Positions 25,718 through 33,657 of a DNA stretch of 64,000 bases are shown in pieces. The notes under the pieces are model-generated. The model saw nothing but the letters and a program-made list of their open reading frames with translations, did no database searches and was not told where the DNA came from. This DNA comes from E44-bin88 sp050123275 (GTDB lineage: Bacteria; Chloroflexota; Dehalococcoidia; Dehalococcoidales; BS750m-G39), in assembly GCA_050123275.1 (NCBI GenBank), contig JASFHK010000001.1, positions 186,001 through 250,000 on the forward strand. Reading direction: 5' to 3'. A program made the translations under genes and the position numbers. Every line of letters begins with the position of its first letter. Within the stretch, counting starts at the first letter, position 1.

Positions 25718-26695
25718 ATGAAAATCTTAGCTATCGAGACCTCCTGCGACGAGACGGCGGCGGCGGTGGTCGCCGACGGGCGTAAAATACTCTCCAACCC
25801 TATCGCCTCCCAGGTGGAAATCCACGCCCGCTACGGCGGGGTCGTCCCCGAGGTGGCTTCCCGCCAGCACCTGCTCTCTATTATCCCCATCGTCAGGCAG
25901 GCGATGAGCGATGCCGGCGTCAACGGTGGCGACCTGTCGGCGGTTGCCGTCACCCACGGCCCCGGGCTGGCCGGCTCGCTGCTGGTGGGGGTCAACGTGG
26001 CCAAGGCGATGGCGTTGGCTTACGGCCTGCCCCTTATCGGCGTCAATCACCTGGAAGGGCACCTCTACGCCAACTGGCTGGGGGAGAAAGATATCGAGTT
26101 CCCCGCCGTTTGCCTTATCGTTTCCGGCGGGCACAGCGATTTGGTTTTAGTGCGCGGTCACGGCGACTACGCCGTTCTGGGCCGCACCCGCGACGACGCC
26201 GCCGGCGAGGCCTTCGATAAAGCCGCCCGCATACTAAACCTGGGCTACCCCGGCGGGCCCGCCATCGAGGAGGCGGCTAAAGAGGGCGCGGCCTCGATAA
26301 AGTTACCCCGTGCTTGGCTCGAGGGGACTAATGACTTCAGCTTCAGCGGGGTCAAGACGGCACTGTTGCGTTTGGCCGAGGCGGGCAAAATCAAATCGGC
26401 GGCGGACGCCGCCGCCAGCTTCCAGGAAGCGGTAGTGGACGTGCTGGTGACCAAGACAATCGCCGTGGCCGGAGAGCGCCGGGCGAAACAGCTGCTGATG
26501 GCGGGCGGGGTGGCCTCCAACACCCGGCTGCGCCGGCAGCTGGCCGAAAAATCGCCCGTACCCGTGCTGGTGCCGCCTCCCATCCTCTGCACCGACAACG
26601 CGGCCATGATTGCCGCCTGCGCTTGTTACCGCTTTCAGGCGGGCAGGACGGACGGGCTCGACCTCGACGTCGTTCCCGGACTCAAGTTGAGCTAA
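25718..26695 (+). CDS. tsaD: tRNA N6-adenosine threonylcarbamoyltransferase
   Basis: A 325-residue Kae1/TsaD that transfers threonylcarbamoyl to A37 of tRNAs decoding ANN. The N-terminal ILAIETSCDETA (3-14) and metal-binding His111/His115 in NHLEGHLYA are present, as is the MAGGVASN.RLR motif in the C-terminal lobe. TsaB and TsaE partners are not in this window. Confidence 0.95.
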   Translation: MKILAIETSCDETAAAVVADGRKILSNPIASQVEIHARYGGVVPEVASRQHLLSIIPIVRQAMSDAGVNGGDLSAVAVTHGPGLAGSLLVGVNVAKAMALAYGLPLIGVNHLEGHLYANWLGEKDIEFPAVCLIVSGGHSDLVLVRGHGDYAVLGRTRDDAAGEAFDKAARILNLGYPGGPAIEEAAKEGAASIKLPRAWLEGTNDFSFSGVKTALLRLAEAGKIKSAADAAASFQEAVVDVLVTKTIAVAGERRAKQLLMAGGVASNTRLRRQLAEKSPVPVLVPPPILCTDNAAMIAACACYRFQAGRTDGLDLDVVPGLKLS

Positions 26696-26785
26696 TCAGC
26701 CAGCGCCTTACCGAGAAATGGTGTATAATAGGCTGTTATTCGGCTCTAAACCTTTGAAATTACTGCTGAATGCCTGTAAATCGAG

Positions 26786-26814
26786 TTGAAAGTTACGCCC
26801 AGTTGGGTTATGAT
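26786..26814 (+). promoter_or_regulatory. Promoter of groESL
   Basis: TTGAAA (26786-26791), 17-base spacer, TATGAT (26809-26814). Transcription should begin at the left edge of the CIRCE operator, so bound HrcA would block initiation or early elongation. Confidence 0.75.
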
Positions 26815-26820
26815 AAGTCG

Positions 26821-26847
26821 TTAGCACTCTCCCTCCGAGAGTGCTAA
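26821..26847. promoter_or_regulatory. CIRCE operator (HrcA site)
   Basis: TTAGCACTC (26821-26829), nine bases, GAGTGCTAA (26839-26847): a perfect 9-bp inverted repeat identical to the CIRCE consensus. It shows that groESL is under heat-shock control by HrcA, whose gene lies outside the window. Confidence 0.97.
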
Positions 26848-26886
26848 AATAAGAGAAAGAAGCGAATTAGAACAAGGAGGATGAGA

Positions 26887-27186
26887 ATGGCGCTAAAGCT
26901 ACAACCTTTAGGCGACCGACTGGTGGTCAAGCCTATGGAAGGTGAAGAGAAAACCAAGGGGGGAATTATCCTTCCCGATACCGCCAAGGAGAAACCGCAG
27001 GAAGGCAAGGTACTGGCGGTCGGCCCCGGTAGGCTGTCCGAGGACGGCAAACGGATAGCCATGGAGGTAAAGGTGGGCGACGTAGTGCTCTACGTCAAGT
27101 ACGGCGGCACCGAAATCAAAGTCGAGGGCGAGGAGCTTATGGTCCTGCGCGAGGGCGACATCCTGGCCAAGAAGGTTACTAAGTAG
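26887..27186 (+). CDS. groS: Co-chaperonin GroES
   Basis: A 99-residue co-chaperonin that caps GroEL: LQPLGDRLVVKP, mobile-loop EEKTKGGIILPDTAKEKP (about 18-35) and EIKVEGEELMVLREGDILA. The ATG at 26887 is chosen over 26881 because AAGGAGG touches the earlier codon but has seven-base spacing to the later one. First gene of the heat-shock operon. Confidence 0.97.
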   Translation: MALKLQPLGDRLVVKPMEGEEKTKGGIILPDTAKEKPQEGKVLAVGPGRLSEDGKRIAMEVKVGDVVLYVKYGGTEIKVEGEELMVLREGDILAKKVTK

Positions 27187-27200
27187 GTAAGGAGGATAAC

Positions 27201-28835
27201 ATGGCTAAACAGATTGTATTCGATGAAGAAGTAAGACACGCCATCAAGAAAGGCATTGACACCCTGGCCGACGCGGTCAAGGTTACCCTGGGCCCTAAGG
27301 GGCACTGCGTGGCGCTGGACAAGAAATGGGGCGCGCCTTCGGTAATCGATGACGGCGTTACCATCGCCAAGGACATCGAGCTCCCCGACCCCTTCGAGAA
27401 CATGGGCGTCCAGCTCGTCAAAGAGGCGGCCACCAAGACCAACGACGCCTGCGGCGACGGCACCACCACTTCTACGGTGCTGGCCCACGCCATTATCACC
27501 GAGGGCTTCAAGAACGTAGCCGCCGGCGCCGAGCCCATCGCCCTCAAGAAGGGCATCGAGAAGGCGACCAAGGCCATCGTCGAAGAGCTGAAACGGGTCT
27601 CCGTTGAGGTCAAGGGCAAGGAACAGATCGCCCAGGTAGGCACCATCACCGCCAAGGACGCCGATATCGGTAACCTCATCGCCGAGGTCATGGAGAAAGT
27701 CGGCAAGGACGGCGTCATCACCGTCGAGGAGTCCAAGGGCATAAAGTACGAAACCGACTACGTGGAAGGTATGCAGTTCGACCGGGGTTATATCAGCCCC
27801 TATTTCATCACCAACGCCGAGAAGATGGAAACCGAGATTGAGGACCCCTACATCCTCATCACCGACAAGAAAATCTCGGCCATGTCCGACCTGCTGCCCG
27901 CACTGGAGAAGGTACTGCAGGTCTCCAAGAACCTGCTCATCCTCGCCGAGGATATCGAGGGCGAGGCTCTGGCCACACTGGTGGTCAACAAGCTGCGCGG
28001 CACCATCAACGTGCTCGCCGTCAAGGCTCCTGGCTTCGGCGACAGGCGCAAGGCGATGCTGGAGGATATCGCTATCCTCACCGGCGGCAAGGTCATCTCG
28101 GAAGAGGTCGGCCGCAAGCTGGACTCGGTAACCGTGGAAGACCTGGGCCGCGCCCGCCGCGTCACCTCGGACAAGGACAACACCACCATCGTCGAGGGCA
28201 AAGGCGCCGAGGAAGACATCAAGGCCCGTATCAAGCAGATTAAGGCTCAAATCGAAGAGACCACCTCCGACTTCGACCGCGAGAAGCTTCAGGAGAGGCA
28301 GGCCAAGCTGGTCGGCGGTGTCGGCGTCATCAAGGTCGGCGCCGCTACCGAGGTCGAGCTTAAAGAGCGCAAGCACCGCGTCGAGGACGCTCTTTCCGCC
28401 ACCCGCGCGGCGGTGGAAGAGGGCATCCTGCCCGGCGGCGGCGTAGCGCTGCTGCGGGCGACCGCGGTTCTAAAGAAAGTAGAGGCTACCGGCGACGAGC
28501 GTACCGGCGTTAACAGCATCGGTAAAGCGGTGGAAGCTCCCATCCGCTGGATCGCCGATAACGCCGGCAAGGACGGCTCGGTAATCGTCGACGCCGTGAA
28601 GAAGGCCAAGGCCGGCGTCGGCTACGATGCCGCCGCCGACGAGTTCGGCAACATGGTGGAAAAGGGCATCATCGACCCGACTAAGGTCGTCCGCTCGGCA
28701 CTGGAGAACGCGGCCAGTATCGCCGCCATGGTGCTGATTACGGAATCAATGGTGGCCGACATACCCGAGAAGGAAAAGCCGATGCCGGGCGGTATGCCTC
28801 CGGGCGGCATGGGTGGCATGGAAGGGATGATGTAA
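27201..28835 (+). CDS. groL: Chaperonin GroEL
   Basis: A 544-residue HSP60 chaperonin that folds proteins with GroES. Nucleotide-binding DGTTTSTVLA is at about 87-96, the C-terminal ATPase segment reads GGGVALLRA, and the protein ends in a Gly/Met-rich tail (GGMPPGGMGGMEGMM) typical of the family. AAGGAGG lies before the ATG, 14 bases after groES. Confidence 0.98.
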   Translation: MAKQIVFDEEVRHAIKKGIDTLADAVKVTLGPKGHCVALDKKWGAPSVIDDGVTIAKDIELPDPFENMGVQLVKEAATKTNDACGDGTTTSTVLAHAIITEGFKNVAAGAEPIALKKGIEKATKAIVEELKRVSVEVKGKEQIAQVGTITAKDADIGNLIAEVMEKVGKDGVITVEESKGIKYETDYVEGMQFDRGYISPYFITNAEKMETEIEDPYILITDKKISAMSDLLPALEKVLQVSKNLLILAEDIEGEALATLVVNKLRGTINVLAVKAPGFGDRRKAMLEDIAILTGGKVISEEVGRKLDSVTVEDLGRARRVTSDKDNTTIVEGKGAEEDIKARIKQIKAQIEETTSDFDREKLQERQAKLVGGVGVIKVGAATEVELKERKHRVEDALSATRAAVEEGILPGGGVALLRATAVLKKVEATGDERTGVNSIGKAVEAPIRWIADNAGKDGSVIVDAVKKAKAGVGYDAAADEFGNMVEKGIIDPTKVVRSALENAASIAAMVLITESMVADIPEKEKPMPGGMPPGGMGGMEGMM

Positions 28836-28869
28836 TTCGAATTCTCGAATAACATACAGGAGGGCGTTA

Positions 28870-28902
28870 GTGGCTAAAAAGTCCAAGCCCAAACCCAAAT
28901 AG
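28870..28902 (+). CDS. Ten-codon Lys/Pro micro-ORF after groEL
   Basis: A GTG codon five bases after AGGAGGG (28858-28864) opens a frame encoding MAKKSKPKPK and a TAG stop. It lies between the groEL stop and the terminator, so it would be on the groESL message. The strong ribosome binding site is the main argument; a ten-residue basic peptide has no recognisable domain and may be a remnant of a larger gene. Confidence 0.35.
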   Translation: MAKKSKPKPK

Positions 28903-28925
28903 CGTCCTAGGGTATAACAAGGCGC

Positions 28926-28958
28926 ATAGCCGTGGTCGAGAGGCCACGGCTATTTTAT
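28926..28958 (+). terminator. Rho-independent terminator of groESL
   Basis: ATAGCCGTGG (28926-28935) and CCACGGCTAT (28944-28953) form a 10-bp stem with a TCGAGAGG loop followed by TTTTAT. It overlaps the stop codon of the convergent peptidase gene. Confidence 0.85.
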
Positions 28959-30214
28959 ATCGTGAGCAGTTCTTGAAGCGGCTCGTCGGACACCGGCCCT
29001 ACCACCGCCAGCCGCAACTGGCTCGTAATCAATAGCTCACGGGCCAGCCCGGCGATTGCCTCGGCGCTGATGGCGTCCACGATACCCAGCACGTCGTCTA
29101 CGGTGAGGATGCGCCCGGTGAGTAGCTCCTGTCCCCCCGTCCATCCGGCCACGGCGCGGCTGTCCTCCAGGCGCAGTAATAATCTCCCCTTGGAAAGCTC
29201 TTTGGCCTTGGTCAGCTCGTTTTGGGGGACAGGCTTTTTGAGTTTGTCCAGCTGCTCCAGTACGGCTTTCACCGTTACCTTCAGGTTTTTGGGCTCCACA
29301 CCGGCGTAAACGGTAATGGCTCCGGAGTCGGCGAAGTGCTCGGCGTAGCTGTGGATGTTATAGGCCAGCCCCAGCTTGTCGCGAATCTCGGTAAACAAAC
29401 GGCTGCTCATGCCCTCGCCCAAAATCACGTTAAGCAGGTCGAGCGTGAAACGCTTGGGGTGTAGCAGGGGCAGACCGCTCAAAGCCAGGCAGAGATGCGC
29501 CTGCTCGGTGTCTTTGTTCTCGATACGAAGGGGTTGGAAGCTCCGCTCTTTATAGGGGAGGAAAGCAGGGCAAGCTTTCGGATTAACCCATTTGCCCAGC
29601 GCTTTCTCCACGGCGCCCACCATCTCCCCGTGCTCGCCGCCGCCGGCGATGCTGACCACGGTGTTGGCGGGCAGGTATTTCTCGGTGATGTAATCGACTA
29701 TCATCTCCCGGCTGATGGCGGCTACCGATTCCTTGCTGCCGGCGATGTCGCGCCCCAGCGGGTGCCCGGGCCAGAGCAGGTCGTCGATGAGCATGTTGAC
29801 CAGCTGCGCGGGCGAGTCCTGGCTCATGCTGATTTCTTCGGTGATGACCTGGCGCTCGCGCTCGACGTCGCCGGGTTCAAAGCGGGAGTTAAGCACGATG
29901 TCGGCCAGCACTTCCAGGGCCGTCGGGAAATGGGGTTGGGCGACCTTGCACCAGTAAACGGTCAGCTCCTTGTCGGTGCCGGCGTTGACGATGCCCCCCA
30001 GCCCCTCTATCGCCTCGGAGATGTCGCGGGAAGTGGGGCGCTTTTCGGTGCCCCGGAAGCAGAGGTGCTCGATAAAGTGGGAGACACCGGCCTGCGCCTC
30101 GCTCTCGTAGCGGGAGCCGACGCCGACGAAGATACAGATGGATACCGAGCGGGCGTGGGGCATGGGGGCGGTGAGCACCCGCAGCCCGTTGTCCAGCGTG
30201 GTCTTACGATACAA
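28955..30214 (-). CDS. M16-family zinc peptidase
   Basis: A 419-residue insulinase-type metallopeptidase with the inverted zinc motif HFIEH (His46, Glu49, His50) and the third ligand Glu127 in TEEISMSQD. The second domain ends with the R/Y-type region (LGEGMSSRLFTEIRDKLGLAYNIHSY, about 265-290). It resembles bacterial processing peptidases of the PqqL/YmxG kind; the substrate is unknown. TTG start behind GGAGGAGG. It is a single gene facing the groESL terminator. Confidence 0.92.
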   Translation of the reverse strand: MYRKTTLDNGLRVLTAPMPHARSVSICIFVGVGSRYESEAQAGVSHFIEHLCFRGTEKRPTSRDISEAIEGLGGIVNAGTDKELTVYWCKVAQPHFPTALEVLADIVLNSRFEPGDVERERQVITEEISMSQDSPAQLVNMLIDDLLWPGHPLGRDIAGSKESVAAISREMIVDYITEKYLPANTVVSIAGGGEHGEMVGAVEKALGKWVNPKACPAFLPYKERSFQPLRIENKDTEQAHLCLALSGLPLLHPKRFTLDLLNVILGEGMSSRLFTEIRDKLGLAYNIHSYAEHFADSGAITVYAGVEPKNLKVTVKAVLEQLDKLKKPVPQNELTKAKELSKGRLLLRLEDSRAVAGWTGGQELLTGRILTVDDVLGIVDAISAEAIAGLARELLITSQLRLAVVGPVSDEPLQELLTI

Positions 30215-30368
30215 AGGTTCTTCCTCCTCCGAAAGTAAAAGATATTCTAACGGTATGCTTCGGGGGGTGTCAATTTTGTAAATCGGCGTGTTTTATTATA
30301 AACTGGATGTGGAGGCCAACCGTTAAAAGACGTTAATTAATAAGCGAAGAGATAAGAAGGAGTTGAGT

Positions 30369-31937
30369 ATGGAAAAACCCTATAAGTACCAGGCATTTAT
30401 TCCCCAGTATTACAACGTGACCACCAAGCTCATTGACGAGATGGTGGATAAGGGGTTGGGGGACAAGGTGGCGGTGTACTATAAAGACAAGAGCTACACC
30501 TACGCCGAGATGCAAAGCATGGCCAACCGGGTGGGCAACGCTCTCAAGATTCTGGGCGTGCACATGGAAGAGCGGGTGATGCTGGTCATGTACGATTCCC
30601 CGGAGGCGATGGCCTGTTTCTTCGGCGCCATCAAAATCGGCGCCATCCCCATGCCCATCAACTATATGTACACCCCGGACGACTTCCGTTATCTGCTCAA
30701 TAACAGCCGCGCCCGCACCCTCATCGCCGACGGCGATTTCATCGAGAATATCGAGGGCTTCCGCGACAAGTTCCTCTACCTGGAAAACACCATCATCGTC
30801 GGCGAGAAGACGCGGGCCTATCACATTTCCTTTAACGATATCGTCGGGCGCTGCTCCGATAAGCTCGAAGTGGCCTACACCACCTTCGAGGACGCCGCCT
30901 TCTGGAACTACACCTCGGGCAGCACCGGCGTGCCCAAGGCGGCCGTCCACCTGCAGCACGACGTTTTCAGCTGTATCGACAGCTACGCCAAGGCGGTGCT
31001 GAACCTTAACTCGGAAGACGTACTCTTCTCCGCGTCGAAGTTCTTCTTCGCCTACGGGTTAGGCAACAGCTTTTTCTACCCGCTGGCGCTGGGCGCTTCC
31101 GTGGTGCTGCTGCCCGACCGGCCCCGCCCCGATATTATTTTCGAGACCATTACCAAGTACCGGCCCACCGTTTTCTTCGGCGTGCCCACGCTCTACGCCA
31201 ACATGCTGGAGATGAAAGACGAGGAGAATAAATACGACCTCTCCTCGTTGCGCATTTGCACCTCGGCCGGCGAAGCCCTGCCCACCGAAATCTTCAACGA
31301 GTGGAAGAAGCGGTTCGGGCTGGAGATACTGGACGGCATCGGCTCCACCGAGCTTTTGCACATCTTTATCTCCAACCGCCCCGGCGACGTCAAGCCGGGC
31401 AGCTCGGGCAAGGTCGTTCCCGGCTATCAGGCCAGAATCGTGAATGAAGAAAGCGAGGAAGTGCCCGTCGGCGAGGTGGGTACGTTGCTGGTGCACGGCG
31501 AATCGACCGCCGCCTACTACTACCGCCACCACGATAAGACCAAGACCTCCATGCTGGGCGAGTGGTTCAACACCGGCGATAAATACCGCCGCGACGATGA
31601 GGGCTACTACTACTATCGCGGACGGGGCGACGACATGCTCAAGGTGGGCGGTATCTGGGTGTCACCCATCGAGGTCGAGGACGCCCTGGTCTCCCACCCC
31701 GCCGTGCTCGAAGCCGCCGTGGTGGCCAAGAAAGACGAGCATAACCTGGTCAAGCCCAAGGCTTTCGTGGTGCTTAAAAAGGGCAACAAGCCTACCGAGG
31801 AGCTGGCCAAGGATATCAAGGATTTTGTCAAGAAGAGCATCGCGCCCTACAAATACCCGCGCTGGCTGGAGTTCACCGAAGCGTTGCCCAAGACGACCAC
31901 CGGCAAGATACAGCGCTACAAACTGCGGGACGACTAG
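30369..31937 (+). CDS. Benzoate-CoA-ligase-family acyl-CoA synthetase
   Basis: A 522-residue adenylate-forming ligase. Motif A5-like core YTSGSTGVPKAA (about 182-193), GIGSTELLHIFISNRPGDV (about 328-346), GEWFNTGDKY and the C-terminal lysine in PKTTTGKIQRYKLR (about 505-518) are all present. The GSTE-LHIFISNRPGD segment is characteristic of the benzoate/aryl-CoA ligase branch; the enzyme would activate an aromatic or short acid with ATP and CoA. ATG 30369 is set by AAGGAG six bases upstream. It has its own terminator and no pathway genes beside it. Confidence 0.85.
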   Translation: MEKPYKYQAFIPQYYNVTTKLIDEMVDKGLGDKVAVYYKDKSYTYAEMQSMANRVGNALKILGVHMEERVMLVMYDSPEAMACFFGAIKIGAIPMPINYMYTPDDFRYLLNNSRARTLIADGDFIENIEGFRDKFLYLENTIIVGEKTRAYHISFNDIVGRCSDKLEVAYTTFEDAAFWNYTSGSTGVPKAAVHLQHDVFSCIDSYAKAVLNLNSEDVLFSASKFFFAYGLGNSFFYPLALGASVVLLPDRPRPDIIFETITKYRPTVFFGVPTLYANMLEMKDEENKYDLSSLRICTSAGEALPTEIFNEWKKRFGLEILDGIGSTELLHIFISNRPGDVKPGSSGKVVPGYQARIVNEESEEVPVGEVGTLLVHGESTAAYYYRHHDKTKTSMLGEWFNTGDKYRRDDEGYYYYRGRGDDMLKVGGIWVSPIEVEDALVSHPAVLEAAVVAKKDEHNLVKPKAFVVLKKGNKPTEELAKDIKDFVKKSIAPYKYPRWLEFTEALPKTTTGKIQRYKLRDD

Positions 31938-31957
31938 CCGCCATAGTGATTTAGAAA

Positions 31958-31987
31958 AAGGGGAGCTTCAAGCTCCCCTTTTCTTTT
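31958..31987 (+). terminator. Rho-independent terminator of the acyl-CoA synthetase gene
   Basis: AAGGGGAGCT (31958-31967), loop TCA, AGCTCCCCTT (31971-31980), then TTCTTTT. The 10-bp stem is perfect. Confidence 0.9.
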
Positions 31988-32043
31988 CCCCGGATTCTCC
32001 TGTTGTTGTGAGTCCTTTTGGGGAAGGACGAAGCAATCTCATC

Positions 32044-32118
32044 CCCCCGCTCTGTCAGCGAACGTTTTTTCTGACCCGCCCGGCCCGCCCTGATGAGTAA
32101 ACTCCTTAACCTGGGGTT
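32044..32118. repeat. MITE-like repeat, truncated left-end copy D2
   Basis: CCCCGCTCTGTCAGCGAACG begins a partial copy, with C-rich motifs CCCGCCCGGCCCGCCC and a minimal hairpin GAG-TAAA-CTC near 32094-32103, ending TGGGGTTCCGCC, aligned with GGGTTACGCC of copy B2. It is directly followed by the full copy D. Confidence 0.55.
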
Positions 32119-32293
32119 CCGCCACCCCCACCCCGCTTTCTTTATCTTTTCCCACCCACCACCCTTTTAAGGTAGAAAGGGGACTTTGCCCCCTTTCCAA
32201 CCCCCAATAAGGAGATATATAAGGGGTTTCACCCTTATAGGGTGGGTATTGGGTGGGTAAGAAAAACGTGCGCACAACAAGGTGGGGTGGTGG
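32119..32293. repeat. MITE-like intergenic repeat, copy D
   Basis: This occupies most of the 403-base gap before lysA. Outer ends CCGCCACCCCCACCCCGC and GGTGGGGTGGTGG are inverted repeats. Hairpin 1 is AAAGGGG/CCCCTTT (32176-32196), hairpin 2 is AAGGG/CCCTT (32221-32236), and GGGTGGGTATTGGGTGGG (32240-32257) is identical to copy C. Confidence 0.75.
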
Positions 32294-32304
32294 CAAAATA
32301 TCAA

Positions 32305-32333
32305 TTGACTAAACCCCCTCTCGCTGCTAACAT
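32305..32333 (+). promoter_or_regulatory. Promoter of lysA
   Basis: TTGACT (32305-32310), 17-base spacer ending in TGC, TAACAT (32328-32333). The -10 box ends seven bases before the ATG at 32341 and no ribosome binding site exists, so the message should start at or next to the start codon. Confidence 0.65.
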
Positions 32334-32340
32334 TGAGTAA

Positions 32341-33648
32341 ATGACATCAAAGCTGGTTTTGTTTCCCTCGACATCCGGGGTTAACAATAAGGGACACCTG
32401 ACTATCGGCGGCTGCGACACCGTGGCGCTGGCCGCCGAGTTCGGCACGCCCCTCTATGTCTTCGACGAAATCGGCCTGCGTAACAAGTGCGCCGAGTTCA
32501 AGCGCGAGTTCGGCGGCCGCTATGCCGACAGCACCGTTATCTACGCCGCCAAGGCTTTTATCAACAAGGCGCTGGCGCAGCTTTTCAACGAAGAGGGGGT
32601 GGGGCTGGACGTGGTCTCCGGCGGCGAAATCAGCATCGTCCGCGCCGCCGGCTTCCCCATGGAACGGGTCTGTTTCCCCGGCAACAACAAATCGGCGGAG
32701 GAATTAAAACTGGCGCTGGAGTGTGGGGTGGGGCGCATCGTGGTCGATAATTTTCACGAGCTCGAGTTGCTCGGCAAAATCGCCGAAGAGCTTAATGCCA
32801 GCCCCGAAATTCTGTTAAGGCTTTCCCCCGGCGTCGACCCTCACACCCACCAGAAGATTATCACCGGTAATATCGACAGCAAGTTCGGCGTGCCCATGGC
32901 CCGGGGCGAAAAGGCTGTGATGGCTATCTTGGCTATGTCACGCCTGAAGCTACGCGGGCTGCACTGTCATATCGGCTCGCAGATTGCAGAGTTCGAGCCT
33001 TTCCAGCAGGCGATAGAGATTTTACTCGGCTTCGCCGCCGAGATGAAAAAGAAGCACGGCTTCAATATGCAAGAATTAAGTATCGGCGGCGGTTTCGCCG
33101 TTCCCTATACTCTCGACGAGCCCGCGCCGCCCATCGCCGAATACGCCCAAGCCTTGACTTCAAGCGTCATCGACGGTTGTAAGAAACTGGGACTGTCCCA
33201 ACCGCGGCTCATCGTCGAGCCGGGGCGCTCGGTGGTGGCCAAGTCGGGCGTGGCCCTCTATACGGTGGGCGTTATCAAGGATATACCCGGCGTCAGGCGC
33301 TACGTCTCGGTGGACGGGGGCATGGCCGATAACATCCGCCCCGCCCTCTACGGCGCCAAGCACGAGGCGGTGGCGGCCAACAAGATGAATACCAAAGCTA
33401 CGGAAAAGGTCACCGTGGCCGGCAAGTTTTGCGAATCGGGGGACAAGCTGGCCGAGGATATAATGCTGCCGCCGCTGGCGGCGGGCGATATACTGGCGGT
33501 GGCCGACTGCGGCGCTTACAGCCTGCCGCTGGCGAGCAACTATAACTCCTCGCTGAAGCCGGCCATAATCCTCGTCAGGGAGGGCAAGGCCAGGCTCATC
33601 CGGCGCCGCGAGAGCTTCAATGACCTTACCCGCCTCGATTTAGTTTAA
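32341..33648 (+). CDS. lysA: Diaminopimelate decarboxylase
   Basis: A 435-residue fold-type III PLP enzyme that decarboxylates meso-diaminopimelate to lysine. PLP lysine is Lys71 in YAAKAF; HCHIGSQI (about 215-222), the glycine loop SIGGGFAVPY and EPGRSVV are all present, and CESGD supplies the active-site cysteine. The start is confirmed by the conserved N-terminus (FP....VN.KGHLTIGGCD). The other lysine genes (dapA, asd, dapB) are at 54-57 kb. Confidence 0.96.
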   Translation: MTSKLVLFPSTSGVNNKGHLTIGGCDTVALAAEFGTPLYVFDEIGLRNKCAEFKREFGGRYADSTVIYAAKAFINKALAQLFNEEGVGLDVVSGGEISIVRAAGFPMERVCFPGNNKSAEELKLALECGVGRIVVDNFHELELLGKIAEELNASPEILLRLSPGVDPHTHQKIITGNIDSKFGVPMARGEKAVMAILAMSRLKLRGLHCHIGSQIAEFEPFQQAIEILLGFAAEMKKKHGFNMQELSIGGGFAVPYTLDEPAPPIAEYAQALTSSVIDGCKKLGLSQPRLIVEPGRSVVAKSGVALYTVGVIKDIPGVRRYVSVDGGMADNIRPALYGAKHEAVAANKMNTKATEKVTVAGKFCESGDKLAEDIMLPPLAAGDILAVADCGAYSLPLASNYNSSLKPAIILVREGKARLIRRRESFNDLTRLDLV

Positions 33649-33657
33649 GGAGATTAT

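Noticed and set aside
25428..25720. tRNA or small RNA gene in the CNNM-tsaD gap
   Set aside because: The structured sequence is accounted for by the dispersed repeat; no cloverleaf or T-loop motif found.
27090..28376. 428-codon minus-strand frame opposite groEL
   Set aside because: Low-complexity Leu/Gly/Asp product mirrored from groEL codons.
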